64,000 bases of DNA, taken from the NCBI RefSeq assembly GCF_004522215.1, contig NZ_SDLR01000003.1, forward strand, positions 558,001-622,000, in the 5' to 3' direction. Shown here piece by piece: positions 42,296-50,354 of this stretch (position 1 is the first letter of the stretch; every line of letters begins with the position of its first letter). The position numbers and the translations under genes are program-made. This DNA comes from Ammoniphilus sp. YIM 78166. Lineage in GTDB: Bacteria > Bacillota > Bacilli > Aneurinibacillales > RAOX-1. The notes beneath the pieces were generated by a model that made no database searches, had not been told where the DNA came from, and saw only the letters and a program-made list of their open reading frames with translations.

Positions 42296-42967
42296 TTACC
42301 TATATACGATGGGATCCTTGGCTCCCGCTTCTTCAAAGCCCTTCAGACGAAACTGACAGCTATCGCAGGTTCCACATGCCACTTCATCCCCTCGGTAACA
42401 AGAGGTTGTCAATTGATAAGGTACATTTAACTCTAATCCAAGCTTAATGGTTTCAGCCTTCGAAAGATGAGTCAATGGAGCGAGGATTTTTAGATTTCCT
42501 TCATTTACTCCAGCACGAGTTGCTAGATTAATCGTTTGAGTCATGGACTGAATAAATTCAGGTCGGCAGTCCGGATAACCGCTATAATCCACTGCACTTA
42601 CTCCAATATAGATCACCTCTGCTCCTACAACCTCTGCATAGGCCGCTGCCAAAGAAAGAAAAATCATATTGCGAGCCGGAACATAGGTGACAGGGATATC
42701 CTCACTCCCGGAATAGTCGGGGACGTCTATCGAAGCATCGGTTAACGCACTCCCGCCGATTTGACCAAGAAACGTAAGGTCTACGATCCGGTGCTGCGGA
42801 GCCTTGTAAAAGGCTGCTACCTGTTTGGCATGCTCCACTTCATGTTTATGTCTTTGCCCATAGTCAAAGGTGATTGGATAGCATTCGTAACCCTCGTTTT
42901 GCGCAATCCCCATGCAAGTCGTACTATCGAGGCCTCCGCTTAAAATGACCACTGCTTTTTTAGACAT
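42296..42967 (-). CDS. queC: 7-cyano-7-deazaguanine synthase QueC
   Basis: A 223-residue enzyme that converts carboxy-deazaguanine to preQ0 with ATP and ammonia. The PP-loop is ILSGGLDSTTC (about 8-18), and the C-terminal zinc site is CYRGDEVACGTCDSC (four Cys). It follows queE by 4 nt as third gene of queD-queE-queC. Confidence 0.95.
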   Translation of the reverse strand: MSKKAVVILSGGLDSTTCMGIAQNEGYECYPITFDYGQRHKHEVEHAKQVAAFYKAPQHRIVDLTFLGQIGGSALTDASIDVPDYSGSEDIPVTYVPARNMIFLSLAAAYAEVVGAEVIYIGVSAVDYSGYPDCRPEFIQSMTQTINLATRAGVNEGNLKILAPLTHLSKAETIKLGLELNVPYQLTTSCYRGDEVACGTCDSCQFRLKGFEEAGAKDPIVYR

Positions 42968-42971
42968 TGAT

Positions 42972-43670
42972 TTAGACTCCTTTCGTATCCGGATGCCAAA
43001 TGTATTTATGGGTTTGAAGGCTTAGCTTCGCTCCCTTATATGGCGATAGAAGCAGCATCTTTACGAGATCGGCAGGGGCTAGCTTCTCCCAGACCGGACT
43101 AAAGAGAATTTGCCCTTGCTTATAGCGTGCTTCAATCACTTGGCTTGCTTCTTGAAATTCGGCTTCATCCCCAACAACGAATTTGATTTCATCCTGAGGT
43201 TCGAGCAGATCAAAATTGGAAAGGATCATCTGCTCACTTTCACCGCTTGAAGCCAGCTTGTAATCCAGAACGAAGCGTACTTTTTCCTTTACACTAGTAT
43301 TGGCCTTTCGTTCTTCTTGAAAGGGAGACAAGTCAATGGCACCATTCGTTTCGATGTGAATATCCTGGATGTCTTTCACATCTGCTAAGGCTCGAACCAA
43401 AGCAAGCGACTTCTCTCCATGCATAAGAGGCTCTCCCCCGGTTAAGCAAACGTGAGGATTCCCATACTGAGCGGTTTGTTCCACGATGTCTTCGATCGTG
43501 GCATAGAACTCAGGCGGATGCGGCGCATAGCTGTATTGGGTATCACACCATACACAGCGAAGATTACAATTATATAAGCGAACAAAGGTGGTTAAAAAGC
43601 CGGCTTTCAGACCTTCGCCTTCCACCGTTTCAAAAATCTCTACCATTGGAAGTTTACGTGTTTGTTCCAT
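42972..43670 (-). CDS. queE: 7-carboxy-7-deazaguanine synthase QueE
   Basis: A 232-residue radical SAM enzyme making 7-carboxy-7-deazaguanine from 6-carboxytetrahydropterin. The cluster motif is YNCNLRCVWCDTQY (CxxxCxxC), and CLTGGEPLMH is the SAM-binding GGE motif. GGAGGCATA lies before ATG 43670, and this ATG shares its A with the queD stop (TAATG). The longer frame to 43685 lies inside queD and has no ribosome site. Confidence 0.93.
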   Translation of the reverse strand: MEQTRKLPMVEIFETVEGEGLKAGFLTTFVRLYNCNLRCVWCDTQYSYAPHPPEFYATIEDIVEQTAQYGNPHVCLTGGEPLMHGEKSLALVRALADVKDIQDIHIETNGAIDLSPFQEERKANTSVKEKVRFVLDYKLASSGESEQMILSNFDLLEPQDEIKFVVGDEAEFQEASQVIEARYKQGQILFSPVWEKLAPADLVKMLLLSPYKGAKLSLQTHKYIWHPDTKGV

Positions 43671-44137
43671 TATGCCTCCATCCATTCCCGCTTCAGGTAA
43701 GCATAACTTGTAGGCGTTTCATATAAAGTAAGTTCCTCAATACGTAAGGAATCCCCTTCCATTTGAGCCAGAGCTTTCTCTAACTCCTCCCAAATCCAAA
43801 CAATCATATTTTCCGCGGTGGTGTTCATCGGCGGCAAGACCTCGTTGAGGTATTTATGATCAAGTTTCGCCTCAATTTGCTCTTTAAACACGCGCTTGAT
43901 ATCCGAAAAGTCCACAACAATCCCGATCGCATTTACGAAGCCGCTAAAATGCACAATGGCTCGGTAGGTGTGTCCATGCAGGTTTACACACTTCCCGTCG
44001 TAGGCGTGCAAATGATGTGCGGCATCAAACGTAAATTCTTTGACTACCCCTACCCGCTTATGATGGTATTTCAACTGGTCTAAACCAATATCCTGGCCTA
44101 GCTTCTGTACTTTCGTTGGTATTTTATATTCAGACAT
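43670..44137 (-). CDS. queD: 6-carboxytetrahydropterin synthase QueD
   Basis: A 155-residue enzyme that converts dihydroneopterin triphosphate to 6-carboxytetrahydropterin. Zinc ligands are in FDAAHHLHAYDGKC and LHGHTY, with the catalytic Cys between them; ENMIVWIWEEL is typical. The frame is open to 44257, but that stretch covers a riboswitch-like leader. ATG 44137 has CAAGGAGGCCCAAC. First gene of queDEC. Confidence 0.93.
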   Translation of the reverse strand: MSEYKIPTKVQKLGQDIGLDQLKYHHKRVGVVKEFTFDAAHHLHAYDGKCVNLHGHTYRAIVHFSGFVNAIGIVVDFSDIKRVFKEQIEAKLDHKYLNEVLPPMNTTAENMIVWIWEELEKALAQMEGDSLRIEELTLYETPTSYAYLKREWMEA

Positions 44138-44160
44138 GTTGGGCCTCCTTGAAGAAAATG

Positions 44161-44189
44161 AAAAACCCCCATAAATAAGCATATGGGAG
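44161..44189 (-). terminator. Expression-platform terminator in the queD leader
   Basis: CCCATA (44168-44173) pairs with TATGGG (44182-44187), extended by flanking G-C pairs; five T follow on the minus strand, just before the queD ribosome site. Confidence 0.6.
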
Positions 44190-44212
44190 CCATTATCGCT
44201 TTTTTCATTTTC

Positions 44213-44255
44213 TCTCCCTAGTTTTTTTGCTGAGTGGCGGGAATTTCGAACACTC
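44213..44255 (-). promoter_or_regulatory. preQ1-I-like riboswitch aptamer upstream of queDEC
   Basis: On the minus strand GAGTG (44251-44255) pairs with CACTC (44232-44236) around a loop containing TTCCC, followed by an A-rich tail GCAAAAAAACTAGGGAG. The TTCCC of the loop can pair with GGGAG of the tail to make the H-type pseudoknot of the preQ1-I class, and the AAAAAACTA tail is its signature. The position before queuosine-precursor genes fits. The loop differs from the commonest consensus. Confidence 0.7.
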
Positions 44256-44296
44256 ATGTATCACTATAACATAATACCTATAGGGATGAAATAAGT

Positions 44297-45325
44297 TTAT
44301 TTTTTATAACCCATGACATACTGCTTAGGGGTTAACGGGTTGCTATCTAGTGCAATGGAGGCTTCATTCGCCCAGAAAGGATTGCGTAACATGCCTCGTC
44401 CCACAGCGATCAGGTCCGCTTGCTCGTTCCCAAGGACGGACTCAGCCAGGATCGCATTGTCCAATCGACCTACTGCAATCACTGGCACGTTTACTTCTTT
44501 TTTAATTCGCTCTGCTAGCAGCACTTGATAACCAGGGTGAGCGCCAGGTGTTCCGCCTGAACCAATGGGACCTTCGCCCCCTGAGGATATGTGGAACACA
44601 TCTACCCCCGCGTTTCGGTATCGCTTGGCCATCTCTACGGCATAATCAACGTCATATCCACCATCTGTGTATTCTTTTGCGGAAATTCGAATGATAAGTG
44701 GCATGTCTTCAGGCATGACTTCCTTCGCTGCCCGAATCACTTGTTCTCCGAAAAGGAATGGATCTTGTCCATACTCATCTGTTCGTTTATTGGTTAAAGG
44801 TGAAGAAAATTGGTGAATTAAATAACCATGAGCACCGTGGAGCTCGATCGTATCGACCCCAGCCTCTACGGCTCGTCTAACACCCGCTTGGTATTTCGTA
44901 ATTATTTCTTTCACTTCATCTGTCGTCAGCTCACGAGGAGTCTTAAACTTATCGTTGAATGCGATCGGGGAAGAGGAAACAGGCTCTGGGGCATCTTGTG
45001 CTTTTCTCCCTGCGTGCGCCACTTGAATGGCTACCTTCGCCCCATACTTATGACACTCGTCAATAATTTGCTTAAAAGCTGGGACGTGCTCATCCGACCA
45101 AATCCCCAGACAATGATCCGTAATTCTTCCCCTGTCTTCTACATTCGTCATCTCGATAATGATAAGTCCAGCGCCCCCCACCGCACGGCTTGTATAGTGG
45201 ACAAGATGCCATGAAGTCGGCATTCCATCTTTCTCAAGCGCTGAGTATTGACACATCGGCGGCATGACGACACGATTTTTTAGCTCTAAGCTTTTTAAAG
45301 AAAAAGGTTCAAACAACTTAGACAT
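44297..45325 (-). CDS. namA: NADPH dehydrogenase NamA (old yellow enzyme, YqjM type)
   Basis: A 342-residue FMN ene-reductase that reduces activated C=C bonds. MPPMCQYSA holds the Cys/Tyr pair typical of the YqjM class (Cys about 26), IELHGAHGYLIHQFSSP the substrate-binding His pair and the OYE signature, and RISAKEYTDGG and AVGRGMLRNP line the flavin. Length is as for YqjM (338). GGGAGG lies about 10 nt before the ATG. A single gene, divergent from the PLP enzyme gene. Confidence 0.93.
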   Translation of the reverse strand: MSKLFEPFSLKSLELKNRVVMPPMCQYSALEKDGMPTSWHLVHYTSRAVGGAGLIIIEMTNVEDRGRITDHCLGIWSDEHVPAFKQIIDECHKYGAKVAIQVAHAGRKAQDAPEPVSSSPIAFNDKFKTPRELTTDEVKEIITKYQAGVRRAVEAGVDTIELHGAHGYLIHQFSSPLTNKRTDEYGQDPFLFGEQVIRAAKEVMPEDMPLIIRISAKEYTDGGYDVDYAVEMAKRYRNAGVDVFHISSGGEGPIGSGGTPGAHPGYQVLLAERIKKEVNVPVIAVGRLDNAILAESVLGNEQADLIAVGRGMLRNPFWANEASIALDSNPLTPKQYVMGYKK

Positions 45326-45446
45326 CGTTTTAGTTCCTCCCCTGTTTTTAGTATGATCTATGGTCTATCATAACCCAAATCCAGAAAACCGGTCTAGCTA
45401 TATGGTACAATATGGAGAGAGTTTCATTGCAAAGGGGATTGATTTT

Positions 45447-46562
45447 ATGGCCAAAACATGGATTACAGAAGAGTTCGATACACCTGCCGTTCTCATTCAT
45501 CGTGGACGTCTACAAAAGAATATTGAAAAAATGGCTGAGTTTGCCCAAATGCATGGACTTGCCCTTCGTCCGCATATCAAGACCCATAAAATGATAGAGA
45601 TTGCTCACATGCAGCTCGAAGCAGGAGCCATCGGTATTACCACTGCTAAAATAGGTGAAGCTGAAGTGATGGCCGCTCATGGGGTTCGCAATATCTTGAT
45701 CGCCTATCCCATCCTTGGTGAAGAAAAGCTGTCCCGCCTTGCCCAGCTTAAGACGGTCGCCGCAGTAACCACGGTGATTGATGGCGTGGCTCAAGCGGAG
45801 GCCCTCTCTCGCTATGCTCTTGCGCATGAGCTACAGTTTCAGGTATTAATTGAAGTAGACACAGGGTTAAAACGATGCGGGGTGCTGCCTGGCCAGGATA
45901 CCTTAAGCCTGTTTCACCAAGTGTCTGGACTGCCAGGCGTGGAAGTCGTAGGAATAATGACTCATGCAGGGCATGCCTACGGTGCAGCTACCCCGGAAGA
46001 AGTTGTCCGAATCGCGAGGCAAGAAGGCTTCGACATGGTCGAGAACGCAGGACTGCTTCGGTCCGAGGGTTTAACCCTTCATCAAGTGAGTGTGGGGGCC
46101 ACTCCAACCGTTCGGCATTCCGGTCAGATCACAGGAGTTACCGAAATACGTCCAGGCAACTACGTTTTTAATGATCTAACGCAAATTCGACTTGGTGTAG
46201 CAACGGAAGAACAATGCTCCCTGCGAGTGGCTGCCCGGATCGTCAGTCATCCTGCAGTAGATCGATTGGTTATGGATGCCGGTGCGAAAACACTCGCGCT
46301 CGATCAAGGAGCACACGGAACCAAAGGAGTGGCCGGATTCGGACAAGTGCTCGGTCATCCGGAGCTAACGATTACGAGACTCTCAGAGGAGCATGGCGTG
46401 ATACAGGTAGCTGGTCCTACAGAGCTTCGAGTGGGCGACATCATTGAGATTATCCCCAATCATAGCTGCCCAATTGTCAATCTAGCAGATCAAGTCATTG
46501 TAGTAGATGATAACGGCAAGAAAGAGGTTTGGAAGGTGGCCGCGCGGGGGCGTACGTCGTAA
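45447..46562 (+). CDS. D-threonine aldolase / D-serine dehydratase family PLP enzyme
   Basis: A 371-residue fold-III PLP enzyme. DTPAVLIHRGRL and LRPHIKTHKM (PLP Lys) open the barrel; TTAKIGEAEVM, EVDTGLKRCGV and SVGATPTVRHSG follow. The C-terminal PNHSCPIVNLADQ holds the His/Cys zinc or manganese pair of the DSD1 group. The frame is open to 45360, but ATG 45447 has AAAGGGGATTG. A TACAAT box lies upstream. Whether it works as aldolase or dehydratase is open. It converges on the enoyl-CoA hydratase-like gene. Confidence 0.82.
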   Translation: MAKTWITEEFDTPAVLIHRGRLQKNIEKMAEFAQMHGLALRPHIKTHKMIEIAHMQLEAGAIGITTAKIGEAEVMAAHGVRNILIAYPILGEEKLSRLAQLKTVAAVTTVIDGVAQAEALSRYALAHELQFQVLIEVDTGLKRCGVLPGQDTLSLFHQVSGLPGVEVVGIMTHAGHAYGAATPEEVVRIARQEGFDMVENAGLLRSEGLTLHQVSVGATPTVRHSGQITGVTEIRPGNYVFNDLTQIRLGVATEEQCSLRVAARIVSHPAVDRLVMDAGAKTLALDQGAHGTKGVAGFGQVLGHPELTITRLSEEHGVIQVAGPTELRVGDIIEIIPNHSCPIVNLADQVIVVDDNGKKEVWKVAARGRTS

Positions 46563-46582
46563 GGAGGCGGATCCTCGCCTCC
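46563..46582. terminator. Short hairpin between convergent genes
   Basis: GGAGGCG (46563-46569) pairs with CGCCTCC (46576-46582) directly after the stop. No T-run follows, so it may act only as a 3' end stabiliser. Confidence 0.5.
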
Positions 46583-46592
46583 CATTCCCAAA

Positions 46593-47630
46593 CTATTTAA
46601 AATACCCAGCAACCATCTCTTCCGTGACCTCTTCTAAGGTAGCCGGCTTCCAATGCGGCTGGCGGTCCTTATCTACGAGGAGTGCTCGAACTCCCTCAAA
46701 GAAGTCATGGTTTTGCATAAAGTTAAGAGCCATTTTCCATTCCATCCCAAAGCAATCTGACAGCGATTTTCCCTGGCCTCGCTTGAGTTGCTCAAGGGTG
46801 ACTTTTAAAGAGGTTGGAGATTTGTCCTGCAAGGTGTTCAGTTGAGCTTTTGCCCAGTCATCGCCAGACTCCGCAGCACGAGCCAAGGATTCCACAATCC
46901 CCTCCACCGTTTCTTTGGAAAAGTGTTGGTTAATCTGGGCTTCACGCTGTTCTAAAGAGGAGTCAATCGGCCCCTTCTCCCCGTAACGTTCCAACAATCC
47001 ATCCACTAGAGCAAGGGGCTCCTTTGACTTCCAGTCTATGGTTTGCAGCTCTTGCTTGAGCTTCTCTACCTTCTCATGCTGTACGTAATAATCGGCAGCT
47101 CCGACCAACAGGATATCCGGAGGCAAAATAGTTTCCGCAGTCAAGGCAAAGTAGCGTCCGTATACGCCCGGCATCTGGTTTAGGAAATAACTCGCACCGA
47201 CATCAGGGAAAAAGCCAATCGTCATCTCTGGCATCGCCCATCTGGTTTTTTCCGTTATAATCCGGTGAGAGGCTCCATAGGAAATTCCTACACCGCCCCC
47301 CATGACAAGTCCATCCATGAACACAAGAATGGGCTTAGGATAGTGATAGATCAATTCATCCATGCGATATTCAGTTTGAAAATAAGGCGAAGCAAACTCG
47401 ACAATGCGGTCGTCTCTACGATCATAAAGAGAGCGAATGTCCCCTCCGGCACAAAAAGCTTTTTCACCTGCGCCCTGAAGACAAACGACGGCGATATCTT
47501 CTTGCTCCTTCCACGCGAGGAGTAGTTTTTCGATCTCTGTAACCATACCGTAAGAAAGAGCATTCAATGCTTTTGGCCGATTGAGCGTAATCCAGCCAAT
47601 CCCACCTTTCGTTTCTGCTAATACTTCCAT
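46593..47630 (-). CDS. 3-hydroxyisobutyryl-CoA hydrolase-like enoyl-CoA hydratase family protein
   Basis: A 345-residue crotonase-fold protein. WITLNRPKALNALS, FCAGGDIRSLYD (oxyanion hole) and LVMGGGVGISYGASHRI (second oxyanion Gly) are classical, and AMPEMTIGFFPDVGAS carries the catalytic Glu/Asp region. The long C-terminal part with HDFFEGVRALLVDKDRQPHW is specific to the HIBYL-CoA hydrolase group, which acts in valine breakdown. GATAGGGGGCGC precedes the ATG. A single gene. Confidence 0.85.
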   Translation of the reverse strand: MEVLAETKGGIGWITLNRPKALNALSYGMVTEIEKLLLAWKEQEDIAVVCLQGAGEKAFCAGGDIRSLYDRRDDRIVEFASPYFQTEYRMDELIYHYPKPILVFMDGLVMGGGVGISYGASHRIITEKTRWAMPEMTIGFFPDVGASYFLNQMPGVYGRYFALTAETILPPDILLVGAADYYVQHEKVEKLKQELQTIDWKSKEPLALVDGLLERYGEKGPIDSSLEQREAQINQHFSKETVEGIVESLARAAESGDDWAKAQLNTLQDKSPTSLKVTLEQLKRGQGKSLSDCFGMEWKMALNFMQNHDFFEGVRALLVDKDRQPHWKPATLEEVTEEMVAGYFK

Positions 47631-47670
47631 CTTCGCGCCCCCTATCCATTCTAGCTTTTATGTATCGCAA

Positions 47671-47702
47671 GGCTGAACCCTTTTCCTTAAAGGGTTCAGC
47701 CC
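47671..47702 (-). terminator. Terminator of the EamA transporter gene
   Basis: GGCTGAACCCTTT (47671-47683) pairs with AAGGGTTCAGCC (47691-47702) around a short loop. T-tracts are modest. Confidence 0.7.
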
Positions 47703-47753
47703 TGCTTACTTACTTCGCTAAACTACCTAGAAATTCCTATTAAAAATATAATT

Positions 47754-48719
47754 TTAGTTGTGTTTCTCGAGAACGATTTCTTTTTCTATTACTACAGACT
47801 TTTTCTCGGACTTCCCCCGGTTAACGATAATAATTCCAGCCACCACTAATGCTAAAGCTACAAATACAAGCCCGTGTAAGGGTTCATCAAGGATCGCCGC
47901 GGAAAGCGCCACGCCGAACACAGGAATGAAAAACAAGTACATCGAGATATTGCCCACCTTGTTGTACTTCATGACATTATTCCACAGAACAAAACCAGCG
48001 GCCGATAGGATGGCTAAATAAAGAAGCATAAGAATGGATGCAGCGGTAAAAGGAAACGGGGTAAAACCAACGACTAGTCCTCCCGCTAAAGTAAGCCCTA
48101 CTCCCCCCAACAGCATCTGATAGGAGGTCATATAAAGAATGTCTAGTTTAGCCGCTTCGTTTTTGGCGAAGATGTTGCCTAATGCGCCGCAAAACATCGC
48201 AATTAACAAACAGACTTCGCCTATACCGAAGGAAAAATGATAGCTTCCCTTGGATAAACTGACAACGATGACCCCCATAAAGCCAATCAACAGACCTGAT
48301 ACCTTCCGCCAGCTTAAAAAATCATTCTGGTAGAGGAAGTGCGCAATGATAATCTGAAAGAAGGACGTGGTTCCGGCGATAATAGAGCCTTGAATCCCCG
48401 TACTGTAGCTCAGCCCCACATAGAAAAATAGGTATTGGAAGAATGTTTGAAACAAACCAACCTTCGTTAAGCTAGGGAGAGTCTGCGTTTTTAGACCGGT
48501 GGGTTTCCCTAGAATTCGGATAAAGAGGAGAATCAGACAAGCAGCCAGAATGAATCGGTACCCCGCAAATAAAAGCTGCTCAAACGTTTCTCCAGGCTCA
48601 ATATGTAGTGCTGCATAACTGAGCTTGATAAAGGGAAACGAGCTTCCCCAGAGAAACGTTGCTCCGCAGGAAGCTACGACGATCCCCACCGGGTGGGTAA
48701 AAAATGGTTCAGCCTTCAC
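47754..48719 (-). CDS. DMT superfamily transporter (two EamA domains)
   Basis: A 321-residue membrane protein with ten predicted segments in two EamA repeats (about 15-145 and 160-300): ATFLWGSSFPFIKLS opens the first, LIAMFCGALGNIFAKNEA the second. Exports or imports metabolites; the substrate is unknown. The frame allows a TTG at 48743, but GTG 48719 has GGGAG 9 nt upstream. The acidic tail (VIEKEIVLEKHN) is cytosolic. Confidence 0.8.
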   Translation of the reverse strand: MKAEPFFTHPVGIVVASCGATFLWGSSFPFIKLSYAALHIEPGETFEQLLFAGYRFILAACLILLFIRILGKPTGLKTQTLPSLTKVGLFQTFFQYLFFYVGLSYSTGIQGSIIAGTTSFFQIIIAHFLYQNDFLSWRKVSGLLIGFMGVIVVSLSKGSYHFSFGIGEVCLLIAMFCGALGNIFAKNEAAKLDILYMTSYQMLLGGVGLTLAGGLVVGFTPFPFTAASILMLLYLAILSAAGFVLWNNVMKYNKVGNISMYLFFIPVFGVALSAAILDEPLHGLVFVALALVVAGIIIVNRGKSEKKSVVIEKEIVLEKHN

Positions 48720-48738
48720 TTTAATTAACTCCCTGCTC

Positions 48739-48767
48739 TTCAATATTAAATACAGTTAAAGTATAGT
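48739..48767 (+). promoter_or_regulatory. Promoter of the methyltransferase gene at 48815
   Basis: TTCAAT (48739-48744), 17-nt spacer, TATAGT (48762-48767). Confidence 0.5.
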
Positions 48768-48814
48768 GGATAGAAGCTTTGTCATCAATCTTAAAAACCT
48801 CAGGGAGGAAAAAA

Positions 48815-49372
48815 ATGGCTACAGCGGATCGAATCAAATGGAATGAAAAATATCGACAAAAACTCCAGGAGAGACTCTGCCCCCCACCGCCAAACGAGAC
48901 TCTTTTAGGTATTGTAAGCTCCTATCTGACAGGAGGAAGTTGCCTGGATCTCGCCTGTGGTTTAGGCGGCAACAGCTTTTATTTAGCTAAGCATGGATAC
49001 CAGGTTACAGCTGTAGATGTCTCCGATGTGGCCTTAGATTTTATACAAGAAAAAGCAACAGACCATGGCTTGTCTATCCTAACGCAGCAGCAGGACCTAG
49101 ATCAGATCCAACTGCAAGAAGAAGCGTACGACTTAGTCATCGTCACCTATTTTCTCGACCGGAAACTGTTTCCCTCTTTGAAGCAGGCCGTGAAAAAAGA
49201 AGGGTTATTGTTTATGGAAACCTTCTATCAGGAAGATCATGCTCCTCCCGAGATGAATCCAGCTTTTAAGTTAAAAACCGATGAACTGCGAACCGAGTTT
49301 GACGATTGGTCTATTCTTTATTGGAATCAAGCCAAAGGGATCCAGAGCATATTAGGGAGAAAGCCTCACTAA
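48815..49372 (+). CDS. SAM-dependent methyltransferase (TehB/YcgJ-like)
   Basis: A 185-residue class I methyltransferase. Motif I is CLDLACGLGGNSFYLA, motif II VTAVDVS, motif post-I LVIVTYFLDRKL. It resembles the tellurite-resistance TehB-like group, which methylates small molecules. The frame is open from 48779, but ATG 48815 has AGGGAGG 7 nt upstream. Its last 21 bases overlap the 3' end of the nucleotidyltransferase gene on the other strand. Confidence 0.82.
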   Translation: MATADRIKWNEKYRQKLQERLCPPPPNETLLGIVSSYLTGGSCLDLACGLGGNSFYLAKHGYQVTAVDVSDVALDFIQEKATDHGLSILTQQQDLDQIQLQEEAYDLVIVTYFLDRKLFPSLKQAVKKEGLLFMETFYQEDHAPPEMNPAFKLKTDELRTEFDDWSILYWNQAKGIQSILGRKPH

Positions 49373-50236
49373 CCCTGAATGAATAGCCGTAAAGGTATGT
49401 TGGTAAAGGATGGTGGTTCCGAGTGAAATCGGGGCTGGGATAGAGATCTGTAAGTTGAAGTGACGGAAGTACTCTGTCCAGAAGTAGGGGATCATGTCGG
49501 GCACCTTTTGGTAAAGGGCAAGAATCGCTTGTGGATCCTTAGTGGAGGGTTCAAGACGGAACTTCGCTATCGTTAGCAGCTCCTCTCGAAAAGGCTTGTA
49601 TCGCTCAGCATACCATTGGGCAGCCTTACACTTTGTCAGGATTTTTCCTGTCTTCAGATTATAGAGAAATCGAGGGAAAGTTAAAATGATTCCAATGTCA
49701 TCATCCGTAGGTCGTTCACGATGGTAATAGGGCTGAAGAGGTGTCGTCATAGAGTAGGTTTCTAATATTCGATAGAAGTTTCCCAGCTCATCGGCTTGAT
49801 AGGTTTTGGGTAGACGAGGAAAACGGTGTATCAGATGTTCCCCTTTTAGGGTTTTACCGTGGTTAAGGAGGGTATGCAGTTCCATTCCGTCAATCGGCAT
49901 GCCTTGAACTGTCCGCAGTCCCTTTTTACTAACCGTCCATGCCGTCCCCTTATTAGCAGTCAATAGCTTGACTCCTAATAAATTGATCCAAAGTTTTTCT
50001 CCGAAAGGATGCTTGCTTTCCCACTCATTCCATAATCCTATTAACAGACTAACGTCCTTTCGCGAGGCTTCTCTTAAAACAACAATCAAATCAATATCGC
50101 TGAAATGAAGCGTAAACTCGTTTAGGACAATTCCTCCGTGCAAAATGGTAGACATATGATTATCCCCAAAGGTACTTTCGATATCATTTCCGACTTGCTG
50201 AAGAAAAGCTTTTAGTTTTTGGGGCTGTTTAATCAC
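49352..50236 (-). CDS. Nucleotidyltransferase domain protein (aminoglycoside adenylyltransferase-like)
   Basis: A 294-residue protein. The minimal nucleotidyltransferase motif is LHGGIVLNEF followed by HFSDIDLIVV (GG...DxD, about 33-50), and the helical C-terminal region resembles DUF4111-type adenylyltransferases. The domain order recalls AadA-like enzymes, but resemblance is low and resistance should not be assumed. GTG 50236 has GAGGAG 8 nt upstream. The gene ends within the convergent methyltransferase gene. Confidence 0.7.
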   Translation of the reverse strand: MIKQPQKLKAFLQQVGNDIESTFGDNHMSTILHGGIVLNEFTLHFSDIDLIVVLREASRKDVSLLIGLWNEWESKHPFGEKLWINLLGVKLLTANKGTAWTVSKKGLRTVQGMPIDGMELHTLLNHGKTLKGEHLIHRFPRLPKTYQADELGNFYRILETYSMTTPLQPYYHRERPTDDDIGIILTFPRFLYNLKTGKILTKCKAAQWYAERYKPFREELLTIAKFRLEPSTKDPQAILALYQKVPDMIPYFWTEYFRHFNLQISIPAPISLGTTILYQHTFTAIHSGLVRLSP

Positions 50237-50315
50237 ACTTTCACTCCTCTTCTTTTCCGGTCCATTTACTACAGTCTATGTCTAGATAAGAATGTCCCGC
50301 AACCGAAGAACAAGG

Positions 50316-50346
50316 AAAAACCTCCAGTTCCCGACTGGAGGTTTTT
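50316..50346. terminator. Terminator of serC
   Basis: AAAAACCTCCAGT (50316-50328) pairs with ACTGGAGGTTTTT (50334-50346) around TCCCG. Confidence 0.93.
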
Positions 50347-50354
50347 CATGATGC

